A stretch of 64,000 nt of DNA from Mycolicibacterium poriferae. GTDB taxonomy: Bacteria > Actinomycetota > Actinomycetes > Mycobacteriales > Mycobacteriaceae. The notes under the pieces are model-generated. The model made no database searches. It was not told the origin of the DNA and saw nothing but the letters and a program-made list of their open reading frames with translations. A program made the position numbers and the translations under genes. Within the stretch, counting starts at the first letter, position 1. Every line of letters starts with the position of its first letter. This document shows positions 55,948 to 64,000 of the stretch, in pieces. Location of the stretch: assembly GCF_010728325.1 (NCBI RefSeq), contig NZ_AP022570.1, forward strand, positions 1,860,001 to 1,924,000, given 5' to 3'.

Positions 55948-56408
55948 TATCGCGCCGAATCCGCCGAGTCGGCGAGCTTGCGCAGGATCGGCGCCACCAG
56001 CATCAGCAGGTCGAACTCCAGCGGCGACAGCGTCTCCTGCATGCGCCGGTGCAGCCAGTCGTCGCGTTCGGCACGGTCGGCGGCCAGCAGTGCCTCGCCG
56101 TCGGGGGTGAGTTCGACGAGCTGGCGGCGCCGGTCGGAGGCATCGGGGCGGCGCGCGATCAGCTGTCGCGTCTCCAGTTCGTTGAGCGAGTCGGTCAGCG
56201 ACTGGACCCGCACGTGCATGCGGGTGCCGAGCTCGGCGGGGGTGGTGACCCCTGCTCGGCTGATCTCGCCGAGCAGCTGCATCTGACTGAGGGTCAGGCC
56301 GTTGTCGGGGCGGTGCCGGCGCATCTGGCGGGTCACCGCCATCATCGACTCCCGCAGTTCGGTGGCCGCGGGACGGGCAGCGTCAGCGACGACCGCATTT
56401 CCAGCCAT
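55947..56408 (-). CDS. MarR-family transcriptional regulator
   Basis: A 153-residue winged-helix regulator. The DNA-binding core is visible: LTLSQMQLLGEISRAGVTTPAELGTRMHVRVQSLTDSLNELETRQLIARRPDASDRRRQLVELTPDG, with the wing at RRPDASDRRRQLV. ATG 56408 directly abuts a perfect palindrome, so the gene is probably leaderless and autorepressed. It is divergent from the AbrB-type membrane gene, the natural second target. Ligand unknown. Confidence 0.9.
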   Translation of the reverse strand: MAGNAVVADAARPAATELRESMMAVTRQMRRHRPDNGLTLSQMQLLGEISRAGVTTPAELGTRMHVRVQSLTDSLNELETRQLIARRPDASDRRRQLVELTPDGEALLAADRAERDDWLHRRMQETLSPLEFDLLMLVAPILRKLADSADSAR

Positions 56409-56429
56409 TACCAAGTTATACCTTGGTAA
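56408..56429. promoter_or_regulatory. MarR operator overlapping a leaderless promoter
   Basis: TTACCAAG (56408-56415) and CTTGGTAA (56422-56429) form a perfect palindrome with a 6-bp centre. On the reverse strand the centre contributes a -10 box TATAAC that ends six bases before the marR ATG, so operator, -10 and start codon are fused. The divergent AbrB-type gene begins 71 bp away. Confidence 0.75.
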
Positions 56430-56499
56430 TGCTGCAGTGTCATCGCTGATGATCGGCGCGTTGTGTTCATGAATCGCCAAGAGCATACTTGTCATCACG

Positions 56500-57624
56500 A
56501 TGAGGTGGACACGCGAGTTACTCCGGTGGGCGGTGCTGCTGGCGGTGACCGCCGGGGTGACCGTTCCGCTGACGATGGTGGGGGTTCCCTCGGCGGCGCT
56601 GTTCGCGGCACTGGTGGTGGGTATCGCGCTGGCGTTGCTGTCGTGGGGGCCCGGCAGGGTGCCGCGACCGCTGGGGCTGGCCGCGCAGGGCACCCTGGGC
56701 GTCTACATCGGCACGATGGTGCAGGACGACGCGCTGGCCGCGCTCGGCGACGACTGGGCGATCGTGCTGGGCATCGGGGTCTCGACGCTGGTGCTCAGCG
56801 TCGCCGCCGGGGCGCTGCTCGGCTTGCGCCGCGACGTCACCCCGCTGACCGGATCCTTGTCGCTGGTGGCCGGCGGCGCTTCCGGACTTGTCGCGATCGC
56901 GCGCGAACTCGGCGGCGACGACCGGGTGGTCGCGGTGCTGCAGTACCTGCGGGTGGGGCTGATCACAGCGTCGATGCCGGTGGTCGTCACGCTGATCTAC
57001 CACGCCGACCGGTCCCGGCCGCCCGTCGCCGACCCCGGGCAGGATCCGGTCGCGCCGTGGTACCTCAGCGTGGGCATGCTCGTCGCGCTGGTGCTGGTCG
57101 GCTCGACGTTCGGGCGGCTCATCCGACTGCCCGGAGCCGGCCTGCTCGGCCCGCTCGCGCTGACGGTCGCGCTGGAGATCAGCGGCCTGTCGTACGGGCT
57201 GTCGGTGCCGGTGGTGCTGGTGCAGGCCGGCTACGCGCTGATCGGCTGGCAGGCCGGCCTGGCGTTCACCCGGGAGTCGCTGCGTGCGGTCGGCCGGCTC
57301 CTCCCGGCCGCGGTGGCGTTGATCGTCCTGCTCGGTGTCGCGACCGCCGGGCTGGGCGTGCTGCTGAGCCGGGTGGCCGACCTGACGCTGCTCGAGGGGT
57401 ATCTCGCGACCAGCCCCGGCGGGGTGTACGCGGTGCTGGCCACTGCGGTGGAGACCGGGTCCAACGTCACGTTCATCATCGCCGCGCAGGTGGTGCGCAT
57501 CCTGTTGATGCTGTTCGCGGCCCCGCTGCTGGCCCGAGCGGTGGTGTGGGCCGGGGCCCGCTTCGGCCGTCAGAGCCGGGCGATCACCGACGCCAACAGC
57601 GACCCCATCCGCGTCGCCGACTGA
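56500..57624 (+). CDS. AbrB-family (PF05145) membrane protein
   Basis: A 374-residue membrane protein with about 10 helices in two similar halves (helices at residues about 8-50 and again at 185-225, each followed by a GA-rich segment such as [31 protein letters not shown] and [35 protein letters not shown]), as in the duplicated AbrB/YdgC-type transporters. Substrate unknown. The divergent MarR gene suggests drug or aromatic-compound response. Its last 55 bases overlap the end of convergent deoD. Confidence 0.85.
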   Translation: MRWTRELLRWAVLLAVTAGVTVPLTMVGVPSAALFAALVVGIALALLSWGPGRVPRPLGLAAQGTLGVYIGTMVQDDALAALGDDWAIVLGIGVSTLVLSVAAGALLGLRRDVTPLTGSLSLVAGGASGLVAIARELGGDDRVVAVLQYLRVGLITASMPVVVTLIYHADRSRPPVADPGQDPVAPWYLSVGMLVALVLVGSTFGRLIRLPGAGLLGPLALTVALEISGLSYGLSVPVVLVQAGYALIGWQAGLAFTRESLRAVGRLLPAAVALIVLLGVATAGLGVLLSRVADLTLLEGYLATSPGGVYAVLATAVETGSNVTFIIAAQVVRILLMLFAAPLLARAVVWAGARFGRQSRAITDANSDPIRVAD

Positions 57625-58373
57625 CGGCCCGCGGCCAGCACCTCGTCGTGGCTGAGCGGCTGTCCGGTCATGCCGGCGGCCAGGTTGGTCACCAGCGACA
57701 CCCCCAGCACGTCGGCGCCGGCTTCGCGCGCGGCGATGGTCTCGTGCACCGTCGACATGCCCACCAGATCGGCGCCCAGCGTGCGCAACATGCGGATCTC
57801 GGCGGGCGTCTCGTACTGCGGGCCGAACAGCCCCGCGTACACCCCCTCGGCCAGGGTCGGGTCGATCTCGCGGGCCAGCGCCCGCAGCGCGGGCGAGTAG
57901 GCGTCCACCAGGTCGACGAATCGCGCTCCGACCAGGGGGGAGCGCGACGTGAGGTTCAGGTGGTCGCTGATCAGCACCGGCTGCCCGACGGCGAAGTCCT
58001 GACGTAATCCGCCCGCCGCGTTGGTCAGCACCACGGTGCGCGCGCCGGCCGCCGCCGCGGTACGCGCCGGATGCACCACATGGCGTAGGTCATGGCCCTC
58101 GTAGGCGTGAATGCGCCCGAGCAGCACCAACACCCGGTGCGGCCCGATGCGCAGCGAGAGCACCTGCCCGCCGTGGCCCTCGGCGCTGGGCGGGGTGAAG
58201 CCGGGCAGTTCGGCCATCGGCACCGCCGCGGTGGGGTCTCCCAGGCGGGCCGCCGCCGGTGCCCACCCCGAGCCGAGCACGACAGCCACATCGTGGGCGT
58301 CGACTCCGGTGCGTTCGGCGACCGCGTCGGCAGCCCGGCGGGCCAGGGCATACGGGTCGGCGGGCTCTGACAC
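57570..58373 (-). CDS. deoD: Purine nucleoside phosphorylase
   Basis: A 267-residue trimeric-type PNP that splits inosine and guanosine with phosphate. Motifs: [44 protein letters not shown], the phosphate/ribose site [18 protein letters not shown] and [15 protein letters not shown], and VTNLAAG. Full length, start ATG 58373, divergent from amiB1 by 68 bp. Corresponds to Rv3307 and completes the salvage set with add, deoA and upp. Confidence 0.94.
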   Translation of the reverse strand: MSEPADPYALARRAADAVAERTGVDAHDVAVVLGSGWAPAAARLGDPTAAVPMAELPGFTPPSAEGHGGQVLSLRIGPHRVLVLLGRIHAYEGHDLRHVVHPARTAAAAGARTVVLTNAAGGLRQDFAVGQPVLISDHLNLTSRSPLVGARFVDLVDAYSPALRALAREIDPTLAEGVYAGLFGPQYETPAEIRMLRTLGADLVGMSTVHETIAAREAGADVLGVSLVTNLAAGMTGQPLSHDEVLAAGRQSATRMGSLLASVIARL

Positions 58374-58441
58374 GTCCCGCAGCCTAACGGGCCGGCTTCG
58401 ACCCGGTCGGCCGGCGCCGAGCGCAGTGAGATACTGCCTGC

Positions 58442-59623
58442 ATGCCTACTGCCGCCGCGTCGACATGTGTCGAGGAGTCCGTGGTCCGGCGGCGCGGCGA
58501 CCTGATCGAGCTGTCCCACGACATCCACGCCGAGCCGGAACTGGCGTTCTCGGAGCATCGCAGCTGCGCCAAGACCCAGGCGCTGACCGCCGAGCGTGGG
58601 TTCGACGTCACCACTCCCGTGGGCGGTCTGGACACCGCGTTCCGCGCCGTCTACGGCAGCGGGTCGCTGGTGGTCGGGGTGTGCGCGGAGTACGACGCGC
58701 TGCCCGGCATCGGTCACGCGTGCGGGCACAACATCATCGCCGCGTCCGCGGTCGGCACCGCGCTGGCGCTGGCCGAGGTCGCCGATGACCTCGACCTGAC
58801 CGTGGTGCTGCTGGGCACCCCGGCCGAGGAGGCCGGCGGCGGGAAAGTGCTGATGCTCGAGGCGGGGCTGTTCGACGACATCGCCGCCACGGTGATGCTG
58901 CACCCCGGCCCGCTGGACATCGCCGCGGCCCGGTCGCTGGCGCTGTCCCAGGTGGCGGTGAGCTATGTGGGTCGCGAGTCGCACGCCGCGGTCGCCCCGC
59001 ACCTGGGCATCAACGCCGCGGACGCGGTGACGGTGTCGCAGGTCGCGATCGGTCTGCTGCGCCAACAGCTGGCGCCCGGCCAGATGGTGCACGGCATCGT
59101 CACCGATGGTGGGCAGGCCAGCAACGTCATCCCCGGGCGCGCCGAGATGCAGTACACGATGCGCGCCGACGACGCCGCCGGCCTGGCCGCGCTGGAGGCG
59201 CGGATGGCCGACTGCTTCCTGGCCGGCGCGGTGGGCACCGGCTGCGACTACGACATCACCGCGACCGAGCCGCCGTACCTGGAGCTCACCCCGGACGGCT
59301 GGCTGGCCGAGACGTTCCGCGCCGAGATGCAGCGGGTGGGGCGCAGCCCGGTGGGGCGCGAGCTGGAGGTGGCGCTTCCACTGGGCAGCACCGACATGGG
59401 TAACGTCACTCAGGTCATGCCCGGCATCCATCCGATTGTCGGCATCGACGCCAACGGAGCCTCGGTGCACCAACCGGGGTTCGCCGCGGCGGCGGTCGGC
59501 CCGAGCGCCGACAAGGCCGTCGTGGAGGGTTCGATCATGCTGGCGCGCACCGTGGTGGCGCTGGCCGAGAACAGCGCGGAGCGCGAGCGCGTGCTGGAGC
59601 TGCAGAGGAGGCGGACGTCATGA
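58442..59623 (+). CDS. amiB1: M20-family amidohydrolase AmiB1
   Basis: A 393-residue metallopeptidase of the M20D (aminoacylase/amidohydrolase) group. Seen: [39 protein letters not shown] with the metal-binding His, [15 protein letters not shown] with the catalytic Glu pair, and a lid domain from about residue 185 to 290. Substrate is not known for the mycobacterial enzymes; relatives cleave N-acyl amino acids, indole-acetyl or p-aminobenzoyl-glutamate conjugates. ATGA overlap with the paralogous amiA1 shows a tandem duplication kept as an operon (Rv3306c-Rv3305c). Confidence 0.9.
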   Translation: MPTAAASTCVEESVVRRRGDLIELSHDIHAEPELAFSEHRSCAKTQALTAERGFDVTTPVGGLDTAFRAVYGSGSLVVGVCAEYDALPGIGHACGHNIIAASAVGTALALAEVADDLDLTVVLLGTPAEEAGGGKVLMLEAGLFDDIAATVMLHPGPLDIAAARSLALSQVAVSYVGRESHAAVAPHLGINAADAVTVSQVAIGLLRQQLAPGQMVHGIVTDGGQASNVIPGRAEMQYTMRADDAAGLAALEARMADCFLAGAVGTGCDYDITATEPPYLELTPDGWLAETFRAEMQRVGRSPVGRELEVALPLGSTDMGNVTQVMPGIHPIVGIDANGASVHQPGFAAAAVGPSADKAVVEGSIMLARTVVALAENSAERERVLELQRRRTS

Positions 59624-60789
59624 GCGCGTTGCAGCACGCCGCCGCGCGCTGGCTGTCCGCCCATTACGACGACCTGGTCGGGTGGCGCCGCCACCTGCAT
59701 CAGCATCCCGAGCTGGGCCGCCAGGAGTTCGCCACCACGCAGTTCGTGGCCGCGCAGCTGGCCGACGCGGGCCTGAACCCCAAGGTGCTGCCCGGCGGCA
59801 CAGGTTTGCTGTGCGACTTCGGGCCCGACGACGGACCGCGGGTGGCGTTGCGCGCGGACATGGACGCGCTGCCGCTCGACGAACGCACCGGTGCGCCCTA
59901 TGCGTCGCTGGTGCCGGGCGTCGCCCACGCCTGCGGGCACGATGCGCACACTGCGGTGTTGCTGGGGGCCGCGATGGCGCTGTCCTCGGCGCCCGAGCTG
60001 CCGGTGGGGGTCCGGCTGATCTTCCAGGCCGCCGAGGAGTTGATGCCCGGCGGCGCGATCGACGCGATCGCCGCGGGCGCGTTGACCGGGGTGTCGCGGA
60101 TCTTCGCGCTGCACTGCGATCCGCATCTCGCGGTCGGCCGGGTCGCGGTCAAGGCCGGGCCGATCACGTCGGCCGCCGATCACATCGAGGTGACGCTGCG
60201 CTCCCCGGGCGGGCACACCTCGCGTCCGCATCTGACGTCGGATCTGGTCTACGGGCTGGGCACGCTGATCACCGGTGTGCCCGGGGTGTTGTCACGGCGC
60301 ATCGATCCGCGGCACTCCACGGTGATGGTGTGGGGCGCGGTCAACGCCGGGGTGGCCGCCAACGCGATTCCCCAGATCGGCACACTGGCCGGGACGTTGC
60401 GCACCGCCAGCCGCGAGACCTGGCTGACGCTGGAAGATATTGTGCGCGAGACAATTTCGTCGCTACTCGCGCCGCTGGGCATCGAGCACATGCTGCAGTA
60501 CAAGCGTGGCGTGCCGCCGGTGGTCAACGAAGAGGTGTCCACGCGCATCATCACCCACGCCGTCGAGGCGATCGGTCCTGAGGTGCTGGCCGACACATTG
60601 CAGTCCGGCGGTGGCGAGGACTTCTCCTGGTATCTGGAGGAGGTGCCCGGGGCGATGGCCCGCCTGGGGACGTGGAGCGGCCACGGCCCGCAGCTCGATC
60701 TGCATCAGCCGACGTTCGACCTCGACGAGCGCGCCCTCGGCGTCGGAGTGCGCCTGCTGGTCAACCTGATCGACAACGCCCTGCTCTAG
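59620..60789 (+). CDS. amiA1: M20-family amidohydrolase AmiA1
   Basis: A 389-residue M20D amidohydrolase. Seen: WRRHLHQHPELGRQEFATTQ, LRADMDALPLDERTGAPYAS followed by HACGHDAHTAVLLGAA (metal Cys/His), IFQAAEELMPGGAIDAI with the catalytic Glu, and a C-terminal SGGGEDFSWYLEEVPGAM (last metal ligand region). Closer to hippurate hydrolase/IAA-amino acid hydrolase types than its partner AmiB1. Starts at ATG 59620 inside the amiB1 stop; the two probably form a heteromer or act on related substrates. Confidence 0.91.
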   Translation: MSALQHAAARWLSAHYDDLVGWRRHLHQHPELGRQEFATTQFVAAQLADAGLNPKVLPGGTGLLCDFGPDDGPRVALRADMDALPLDERTGAPYASLVPGVAHACGHDAHTAVLLGAAMALSSAPELPVGVRLIFQAAEELMPGGAIDAIAAGALTGVSRIFALHCDPHLAVGRVAVKAGPITSAADHIEVTLRSPGGHTSRPHLTSDLVYGLGTLITGVPGVLSRRIDPRHSTVMVWGAVNAGVAANAIPQIGTLAGTLRTASRETWLTLEDIVRETISSLLAPLGIEHMLQYKRGVPPVVNEEVSTRIITHAVEAIGPEVLADTLQSGGGEDFSWYLEEVPGAMARLGTWSGHGPQLDLHQPTFDLDERALGVGVRLLVNLIDNALL

Positions 60790-60836
60790 TTCCGCGAACG
60801 CGCGGGTCTGCACAGCGGCGCGCCGGCAATTCTGGC

Positions 60837-60872
60837 ATTCAGCGCGTGCTCGTCGCGATTCAGCGCGCGCTC
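60837..60872. repeat. Imperfect 15-bp direct repeat pair
   Basis: ATTCAGCGCGTGCTC (60837-60851) and ATTCAGCGCGCGCTC (60858-60872) differ at one base. They fill the gap between the amiA1 stop and the carbonic anhydrase stop on the opposite strand. No hairpin as strong as at other convergent ends was seen here. Confidence 0.6.
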
Positions 60873-61359
60873 ACACCACCTCCTCGAGCAGTCCGGTGGC
60901 CACGTCGAAGACGAATCCGCGCAGCGAATGGTGCAGCGTCACGAACGGGCTGGCTTCGATCCGGCGCAGCGACTGCCGCACGTCCTGCTCGAGATCACTG
61001 AACGACTCAGCCGACCACGCAGGCTTGATGCCGACCTCTTCCTGGATCGCGCGCTTGAAGTCGTCGTCGGTGAATGTCAGCATGCCGCAGTCGGTGTGAT
61101 GGATGAGGATGATCTCGCGGGTACCCAGCAGCCGCTGGCTGATCGCCAACGAACGGATCTCGTCGTCGGTGACGACCCCGCCGGCGTTGCGAATGACATG
61201 GGCCTCACCGTTTTTCAACCCGAGGATGCGGTAGACGTCCATCCGCGCATCCATGCAGGCCACCACTGCCACGTGCCGGCTCGGCGGAAGCGGCAGCGGG
61301 CCGTCGAAGCCTTCGGCGTAGGCGCGGTTGTTCGCGAGGTACTCGTCGGTCACGGTCAT
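60871..61359 (-). CDS. canA: Beta-carbonic anhydrase (Rv1284-like)
   Basis: A 162-residue zinc enzyme that interconverts CO2 and bicarbonate. Zinc ligands and the catalytic dyad are visible: AVVACMDARMDVYRILGL (Cys, Asp-Arg pair), and ILIHHTDCGMLTF (His and Cys). It is very close in sequence to M. tuberculosis Rv1284 (MTVTDxYLANN start, same HTDCGMLTFTDDDFKRAIQ block), although in that genome the gene is elsewhere, so this locus is not syntenic. Start ATG 61359. TauE/SafE lies upstream on the same strand, 55 bp away. Confidence 0.94.
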   Translation of the reverse strand: MTVTDEYLANNRAYAEGFDGPLPLPPSRHVAVVACMDARMDVYRILGLKNGEAHVIRNAGGVVTDDEIRSLAISQRLLGTREIILIHHTDCGMLTFTDDDFKRAIQEEVGIKPAWSAESFSDLEQDVRQSLRRIEASPFVTLHHSLRGFVFDVATGLLEEVV

Positions 61360-61414
61360 GGGTGTCTCCTCGAGGCGTCGGCCAAGACGTGGGGCTCGAC
61401 GATAGTAGGGCGGG

Positions 61415-62371
61415 CTAGGAGTCCGTCGCGCCGGAATCGCGCCGTGGGGTGTCGGAGGGCGAGTGGTCCGTCACCTGGCCCGCCGCGACCAGCCGTCGTT
61501 CGCCGTCGCGATGACGGCGATGCTGCGAGAACGAATACGCCACCGCGCCGGCCCAGATCACCGAGATCACCACATAGAACACGGCGCGGATGCCGTCGGG
61601 TGCGTCGATCCAGTCGCTGCGCAGCAGCGTGCGGGTGTTGGTCAGCACGATCAATCCGCCCACCGCGGCGCCCAGCACGCGGGGCGGAATGTGGCGCACC
61701 AGCCACGCCGCGACGGGTGCGGCGATGACACCGCCGATGAGAAGCGCCGCGACCCACGCGTAGTTCACCCCCGCCGATCCGATGCCGAGAACGAAGCCGA
61801 CGCTGGCGGCCACCGCGACGAGGAACTCGCTGGTGTCGATCGAACCGATCGTCTTGCGCGGCTCCAGACGTCCGCTGGCCAGGATGGCAGGGGTGCCGAC
61901 GGGGCCCCACCCGCCGCCACCGGTGGCGTCGACGAAACCGGCGACCAGGCCGAGCGGCCCGAGAAAGCGCTTGCGCAAGGGGGTTCCGAGACGACTCGTG
62001 GGTAAGCCCAGCGCTGTGAACCGGGCCAGCACATACACCCCGAGCGAAAGAAGAATGATCGCCATCAGCGGCGCGGCGACCTCGGTCGACAGGTTCGACA
62101 GGAATGTCGCGCCGAGGAAGGCGCCGACGGCCCCCGGGATACCGATCTTGGCGACCACAGCCCAGTCGACGTTGCCGAACTTCCAGTGCGCGGCTCCGGA
62201 CATCAGGGTGGTGCCGATCTCCGCCAGATGCACCGTCGCCGACGCCGCCGCTGGGTTGGTGCCGATGGCCAGCAGCAAGGTCGTCGACGTGACGCCGTAG
62301 GCCATGCCGAGGCTGCCGTCGACGAGTTGGGCGCCCAGGCCTACGAGCGAGAGGAGGAGCAGTTGCCTCAT
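61415..62371 (-). CDS. TauE/SafE family sulfite/sulfonate exporter-type permease
   Basis: A 318-residue membrane protein with eight or nine helices. The family pattern GLGAQLVDGSLGMAYGVTSTTLLLAIG at the N-terminus and the duplicated GFVDATGGGGWGPVGTPAILASG at about residue 138 are diagnostic. The protein probably moves sulfite, sulfonates or another organo-sulfur anion. A basic His-rich tail follows the last helix. ATG 62371 has AGGA about six bases upstream. It is divergent from the cysteine-containing leader and ROK gene, which fits control by sulfur supply. Confidence 0.88.
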   Translation of the reverse strand: MRQLLLLSLVGLGAQLVDGSLGMAYGVTSTTLLLAIGTNPAAASATVHLAEIGTTLMSGAAHWKFGNVDWAVVAKIGIPGAVGAFLGATFLSNLSTEVAAPLMAIILLSLGVYVLARFTALGLPTSRLGTPLRKRFLGPLGLVAGFVDATGGGGWGPVGTPAILASGRLEPRKTIGSIDTSEFLVAVAASVGFVLGIGSAGVNYAWVAALLIGGVIAAPVAAWLVRHIPPRVLGAAVGGLIVLTNTRTLLRSDWIDAPDGIRAVFYVVISVIWAGAVAYSFSQHRRHRDGERRLVAAGQVTDHSPSDTPRRDSGATDS

Positions 62372-62512
62372 CAGAATCCTGTTCTTGTGCCGACGGTTTC
62401 CGCTGCGGTGTCCGTCTCGGTCCGCACAGGGTCCACGTCTGGACGGCAGAAGTCAGCATTTGAAATCGCGGTGAGCGAATTGTCCTCGTGCGCACGATGA
62501 CCCCGAACCTGC

Positions 62513-62518
62513 TAGATT
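62513..62518 (+). promoter_or_regulatory. -10 box for the leaderless leader ORF
   Basis: TAGATT ends seven bases before the ATG at 62526, placing the transcription start on or next to the A of ATG. No Shine-Dalgarno precedes that ATG, so the short ORF would be read from a leaderless mRNA. Confidence 0.55.
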
Positions 62519-62525
62519 CCTCGTC

Positions 62526-62597
62526 ATGTTCGTTTCCGGATCACCGTCGGCCGCCCTCGGCCGCGAGTGTTGTCGTCGCGCATCGCGCCGCGACTGA
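62526..62597 (+). CDS. Candidate cysteine-responsive leader peptide (23 residues)
   Basis: ATG 62526 to TGA 62597 encodes a short peptide ending ALGRECCRRASRRD, with two adjacent Cys codons (TGT TGT, 62568-62573). Leaderless short ORFs with Cys tracts are known in mycobacteria as attenuators of sulfur genes; a ribosome stalling on the Cys codons in Cys shortage would free the downstream ribosome site. A hairpin at 62618-62664 can pair with the Shine-Dalgarno of the ROK gene, and a sulfite-exporter-type gene lies opposite. The case is good but rests on only two Cys codons. Confidence 0.5.
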   Translation: MFVSGSPSAALGRECCRRASRRD

Positions 62598-62617
62598 CCC
62601 GACCGGACGCTTCGGTA

Positions 62618-62664
62618 TCCCCTGAGTCGGCGCGGCTTCGGCCACCGCCCCCGACTCCTGAGGA
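62618..62664 (+). promoter_or_regulatory. Hairpin that can sequester the ROK gene ribosome binding site
   Basis: GAGTCGG (62624-62630) pairs with CCGACTC (62651-62657); inside is GGC-TTCG-GCC (62634-62643), a UUCG tetraloop. Extending across a small internal loop, TCC (62618-62620) pairs with GGA (62662-62664), part of the GAGGA Shine-Dalgarno of the gene at 62671. It begins about 20 bases after the leader peptide stop codon. Confidence 0.45.
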
Positions 62665-62670
62665 TTCCCC

Positions 62671-63915
62671 ATGCTTTCCACCACCACCGTCATCACCGCC
62701 CCCGCCGCACCGCTGGTGGTGGCGCCGAGGCTGGGTGTCGCCGACACAGCCGCAGCGGCGGTGCTGGCGGTGATCCGCAGGCGCGGCCCTGTCACCCGGG
62801 ACGTGATCGTGACGGTGACGTCGCTGAGCGCCGCGACGGTCAACCGGCAGGTCGGCACCCTCATCGACGCCGGATTGCTGCAGGAACGCCCCGACCTCGC
62901 GGCGAGCGGCGCCGTCGGGCGACCCCGGATCCCGGTCGAGCTCAACCACCGGCCGTTCCTGACGCTGGGCGTCCACATCGGGGCCCGGAGCACCAGCATC
63001 GTGGCGACCGACATCCGGGGCCACACCCTCGACGCCATCGAAACGCCAACGCCGCAAAGCGATCCCGCGACAGCACTGCCCGCCCTGGCTGACACGGCGC
63101 GGCGTTATCTGCAGCGTTGGCGCAGGCGCCAGGTGGTCTGGATCGGTGTCGCCGTCGGCGGAACGGTGGACAGTGCCTCGGGTTCGGTCACCCACCCGCG
63201 GCTGGGCTGGCGAGCGGCCCCGGTCGGCACCGTCATCGCCGAGCGTCTGGGGCTGCGGGTGTCGGTGGCCCCGCACGTCGACGCGATGGCCGCCGCCGAG
63301 CTCGTGTTCGGGTTGCCCCGGAGTGACGCGCCGGCCGCGACGACGCTGTACGTGTACGCCCGGGAGACGGTGGGTTTCGCGCTGACGATCGGTGGAAAGG
63401 TGCACACGCCCGCGCGCGGGCCGGGCAGCATCGCGGGGCTGCCGGTGCAGCGCGACCTCAACGGTCAGCCCGCGACCCTGGAAGACGCCGTCAGCGACGA
63501 CGCCGTGCTGCGCGCGGCCCGGGCGGCGAGAATCGCGCCCGGCGCGACCACCGTGGCAGCGGTGACGCGGGCGGCGCGCGCCGGGGACAAAGCCGCGGCG
63601 GCGTTGCTGACCGACCGGGCCCGAATCCTGGGGGAGGCCGTCGCGCTGCTGGCCGATCTGCTCAACCCGGACAGCGTCGTCGTCGGCGGGCAGGCCTTCA
63701 CGTGCTATCCCGAGGGGATGGCGGCGATGCAGGACGCCTTTGCGCGCCGGTCGACCGTCTCGGGCGGCCGGGTCCGCGCCACCGTGTTCGGCGACAGGGT
63801 TCAGGAAGCCGGCGCCGGCGTGGTGTCCCTCAGTGCGCTCTACGCCGATCCGGTCTCGGCGATGCGGCGGGCCCGGGCCATGGCGGCGGACGGGCGGGGA
63901 CGCTTCGACAACTGA
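62671..63915 (+). CDS. ROK-family transcriptional regulator
   Basis: A 414-residue protein with an N-terminal winged helix (AAVLAVIRRRGPVTRDVIVTVTSLSAATVNRQVGTLIDAGLLQERP, about residues 30-75) fused to a ROK domain with a phosphate-loop-like GVHIGARSTSIVATDIRG and GVAVGGTVDSASG, and NPDSVVVGGQAFT near the C-terminus. The usual ROK zinc CxCGxxGC motif is absent (only one Cys is seen, in FTCYPEG), so it is probably a regulator and not a kinase. GAGGA lies six bases before ATG 62671. Effector unknown; leader and neighbours suggest a sulfur link. Confidence 0.85.
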   Translation: MLSTTTVITAPAAPLVVAPRLGVADTAAAAVLAVIRRRGPVTRDVIVTVTSLSAATVNRQVGTLIDAGLLQERPDLAASGAVGRPRIPVELNHRPFLTLGVHIGARSTSIVATDIRGHTLDAIETPTPQSDPATALPALADTARRYLQRWRRRQVVWIGVAVGGTVDSASGSVTHPRLGWRAAPVGTVIAERLGLRVSVAPHVDAMAAAELVFGLPRSDAPAATTLYVYARETVGFALTIGGKVHTPARGPGSIAGLPVQRDLNGQPATLEDAVSDDAVLRAARAARIAPGATTVAAVTRAARAGDKAAAALLTDRARILGEAVALLADLLNPDSVVVGGQAFTCYPEGMAAMQDAFARRSTVSGGRVRATVFGDRVQEAGAGVVSLSALYADPVSAMRRARAMAADGRGRFDN

Positions 63916-63940
63916 TTGCGCTGGTGCGCAGCATGATTCG

Positions 63941-64000
63941 TCAGGGGGGACGATGGAGCCCGTAGGGCACCGCGGCGAGCAGTGTCACGGAGATCGACGA
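63941..64000 (-). CDS. Possible C-terminal end of a reverse-strand gene cut by the window edge
   Basis: From 64000 down to a TGA at 63943-63941 the reverse strand reads 19 codons (SSISVTLLAAVPYGLHRPP) with mycobacterial codon use. It would be convergent with the ROK gene, 25 bp apart. Too short to judge; it may be a chance frame. Confidence 0.25.
   Translation of the reverse strand, partial: SSISVTLLAAVPYGLHRPP

Noticed and set aside
62372..62527. Reverse-strand short ORF (ATG 62527, ending FKC) as a second cysteine leader for the TauE gene
   Set aside because: It has isolated Cys codons only, no -10 at the right distance, and its start merely overlaps the CATG of the forward leader; kept as unlikely.

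Overview
The window is high-GC actinobacterial chromosome and reads as a pigmented, fast-growing mycobacterium (Mycolicibacterium-like). Evidence: about 68% GC throughout, frequent GTG/TTG starts, ATGA/GTGA gene overlaps, TANNNT -10 boxes placed directly on start codons (leaderless mRNAs), and a gene order that, from my memory of M. tuberculosis, follows Rv3342 to Rv3305c in mirror image (metA-metC, trpS, yihY, dacB1, aminotransferase, sigJ, MerR, sdhBADC, cdd-deoA-add, Rv3311, upp, pmmB, deoD, amiB1-amiA1). No rRNA, tRNA, insertion sequence, prophage or CRISPR array was seen.

Layout. 1-3 kb: the end of an old-yellow-enzyme gene, folD with a DUF3017 membrane protein, and a membrane diguanylate cyclase. 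3.1-5.6 kb: a two-gene fatty-acid desaturase operon (reductase + DesA3) behind a TetR-type palindrome and a perfect CRP-type site. 5.7-9.0 kb: a complete ectABCD ectoine/hydroxyectoine operon. 9.2-12.7 kb: methionine operon metC-metX-methyltransferase headed by a SAM-IV riboswitch. 12.8-20 kb: hydrolase, exonuclease III, trpS, YihY, DacB1, a metallophosphoesterase, a small unrecognised ORF and a tandem-repeat locus. 20-28.3 kb: haloperoxidase-like hydrolase, SMP-30-like protein, then a diamine/putrescine-type catabolic locus (aminotransferase, Lrp regulator, aldehyde dehydrogenase, APC permease, universal stress protein). 28.4-29.9 kb: SigJ (ECF41) facing a carboxymuconolactone-decarboxylase-like gene that carries an ECF41-type promoter. 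30-40.4 kb: carotenoid locus (MmpL transporter, crtE, crtI, crtB, crtU-like, Rieske protein, idi, glycosyltransferase). 40.5-44 kb: AI-2E-type permease, CGNR regulator with a divergent dehalogenase-like hydrolase, TipA-like MerR regulator. 44-47.5 kb: succinate dehydrogenase sdhCDAB. 47.7-60.8 kb: nucleoside salvage (cdd-deoA-add, upp, deoD), phosphomannomutase, an NlpC/P60 hydrolase coupled to a small type-VII-secretion-like protein, a MarR/AbrB pair and two M20 amidohydrolases. 60.8-64 kb: beta-carbonic anhydrase, TauE/SafE exporter and a ROK regulator preceded by a short leaderless ORF with adjacent cysteine codons.

How it fits together. Much of the window is housekeeping salvage and respiration into which accessory stress and pigment modules have been placed (ectoine, carotenoid, polyamine catabolism). 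Regulation is unusually readable: SAM riboswitch, CRP and TetR-type palindromes, a TipA-type operator, a MarR palindrome overlapping a leaderless start, an ECF41 promoter beside its sigma gene, and a candidate cysteine attenuator. Convergent gene pairs are commonly separated by long inverted repeats, at least two of which share sequence motifs, and a 68-nt intergenic element occurs twice.
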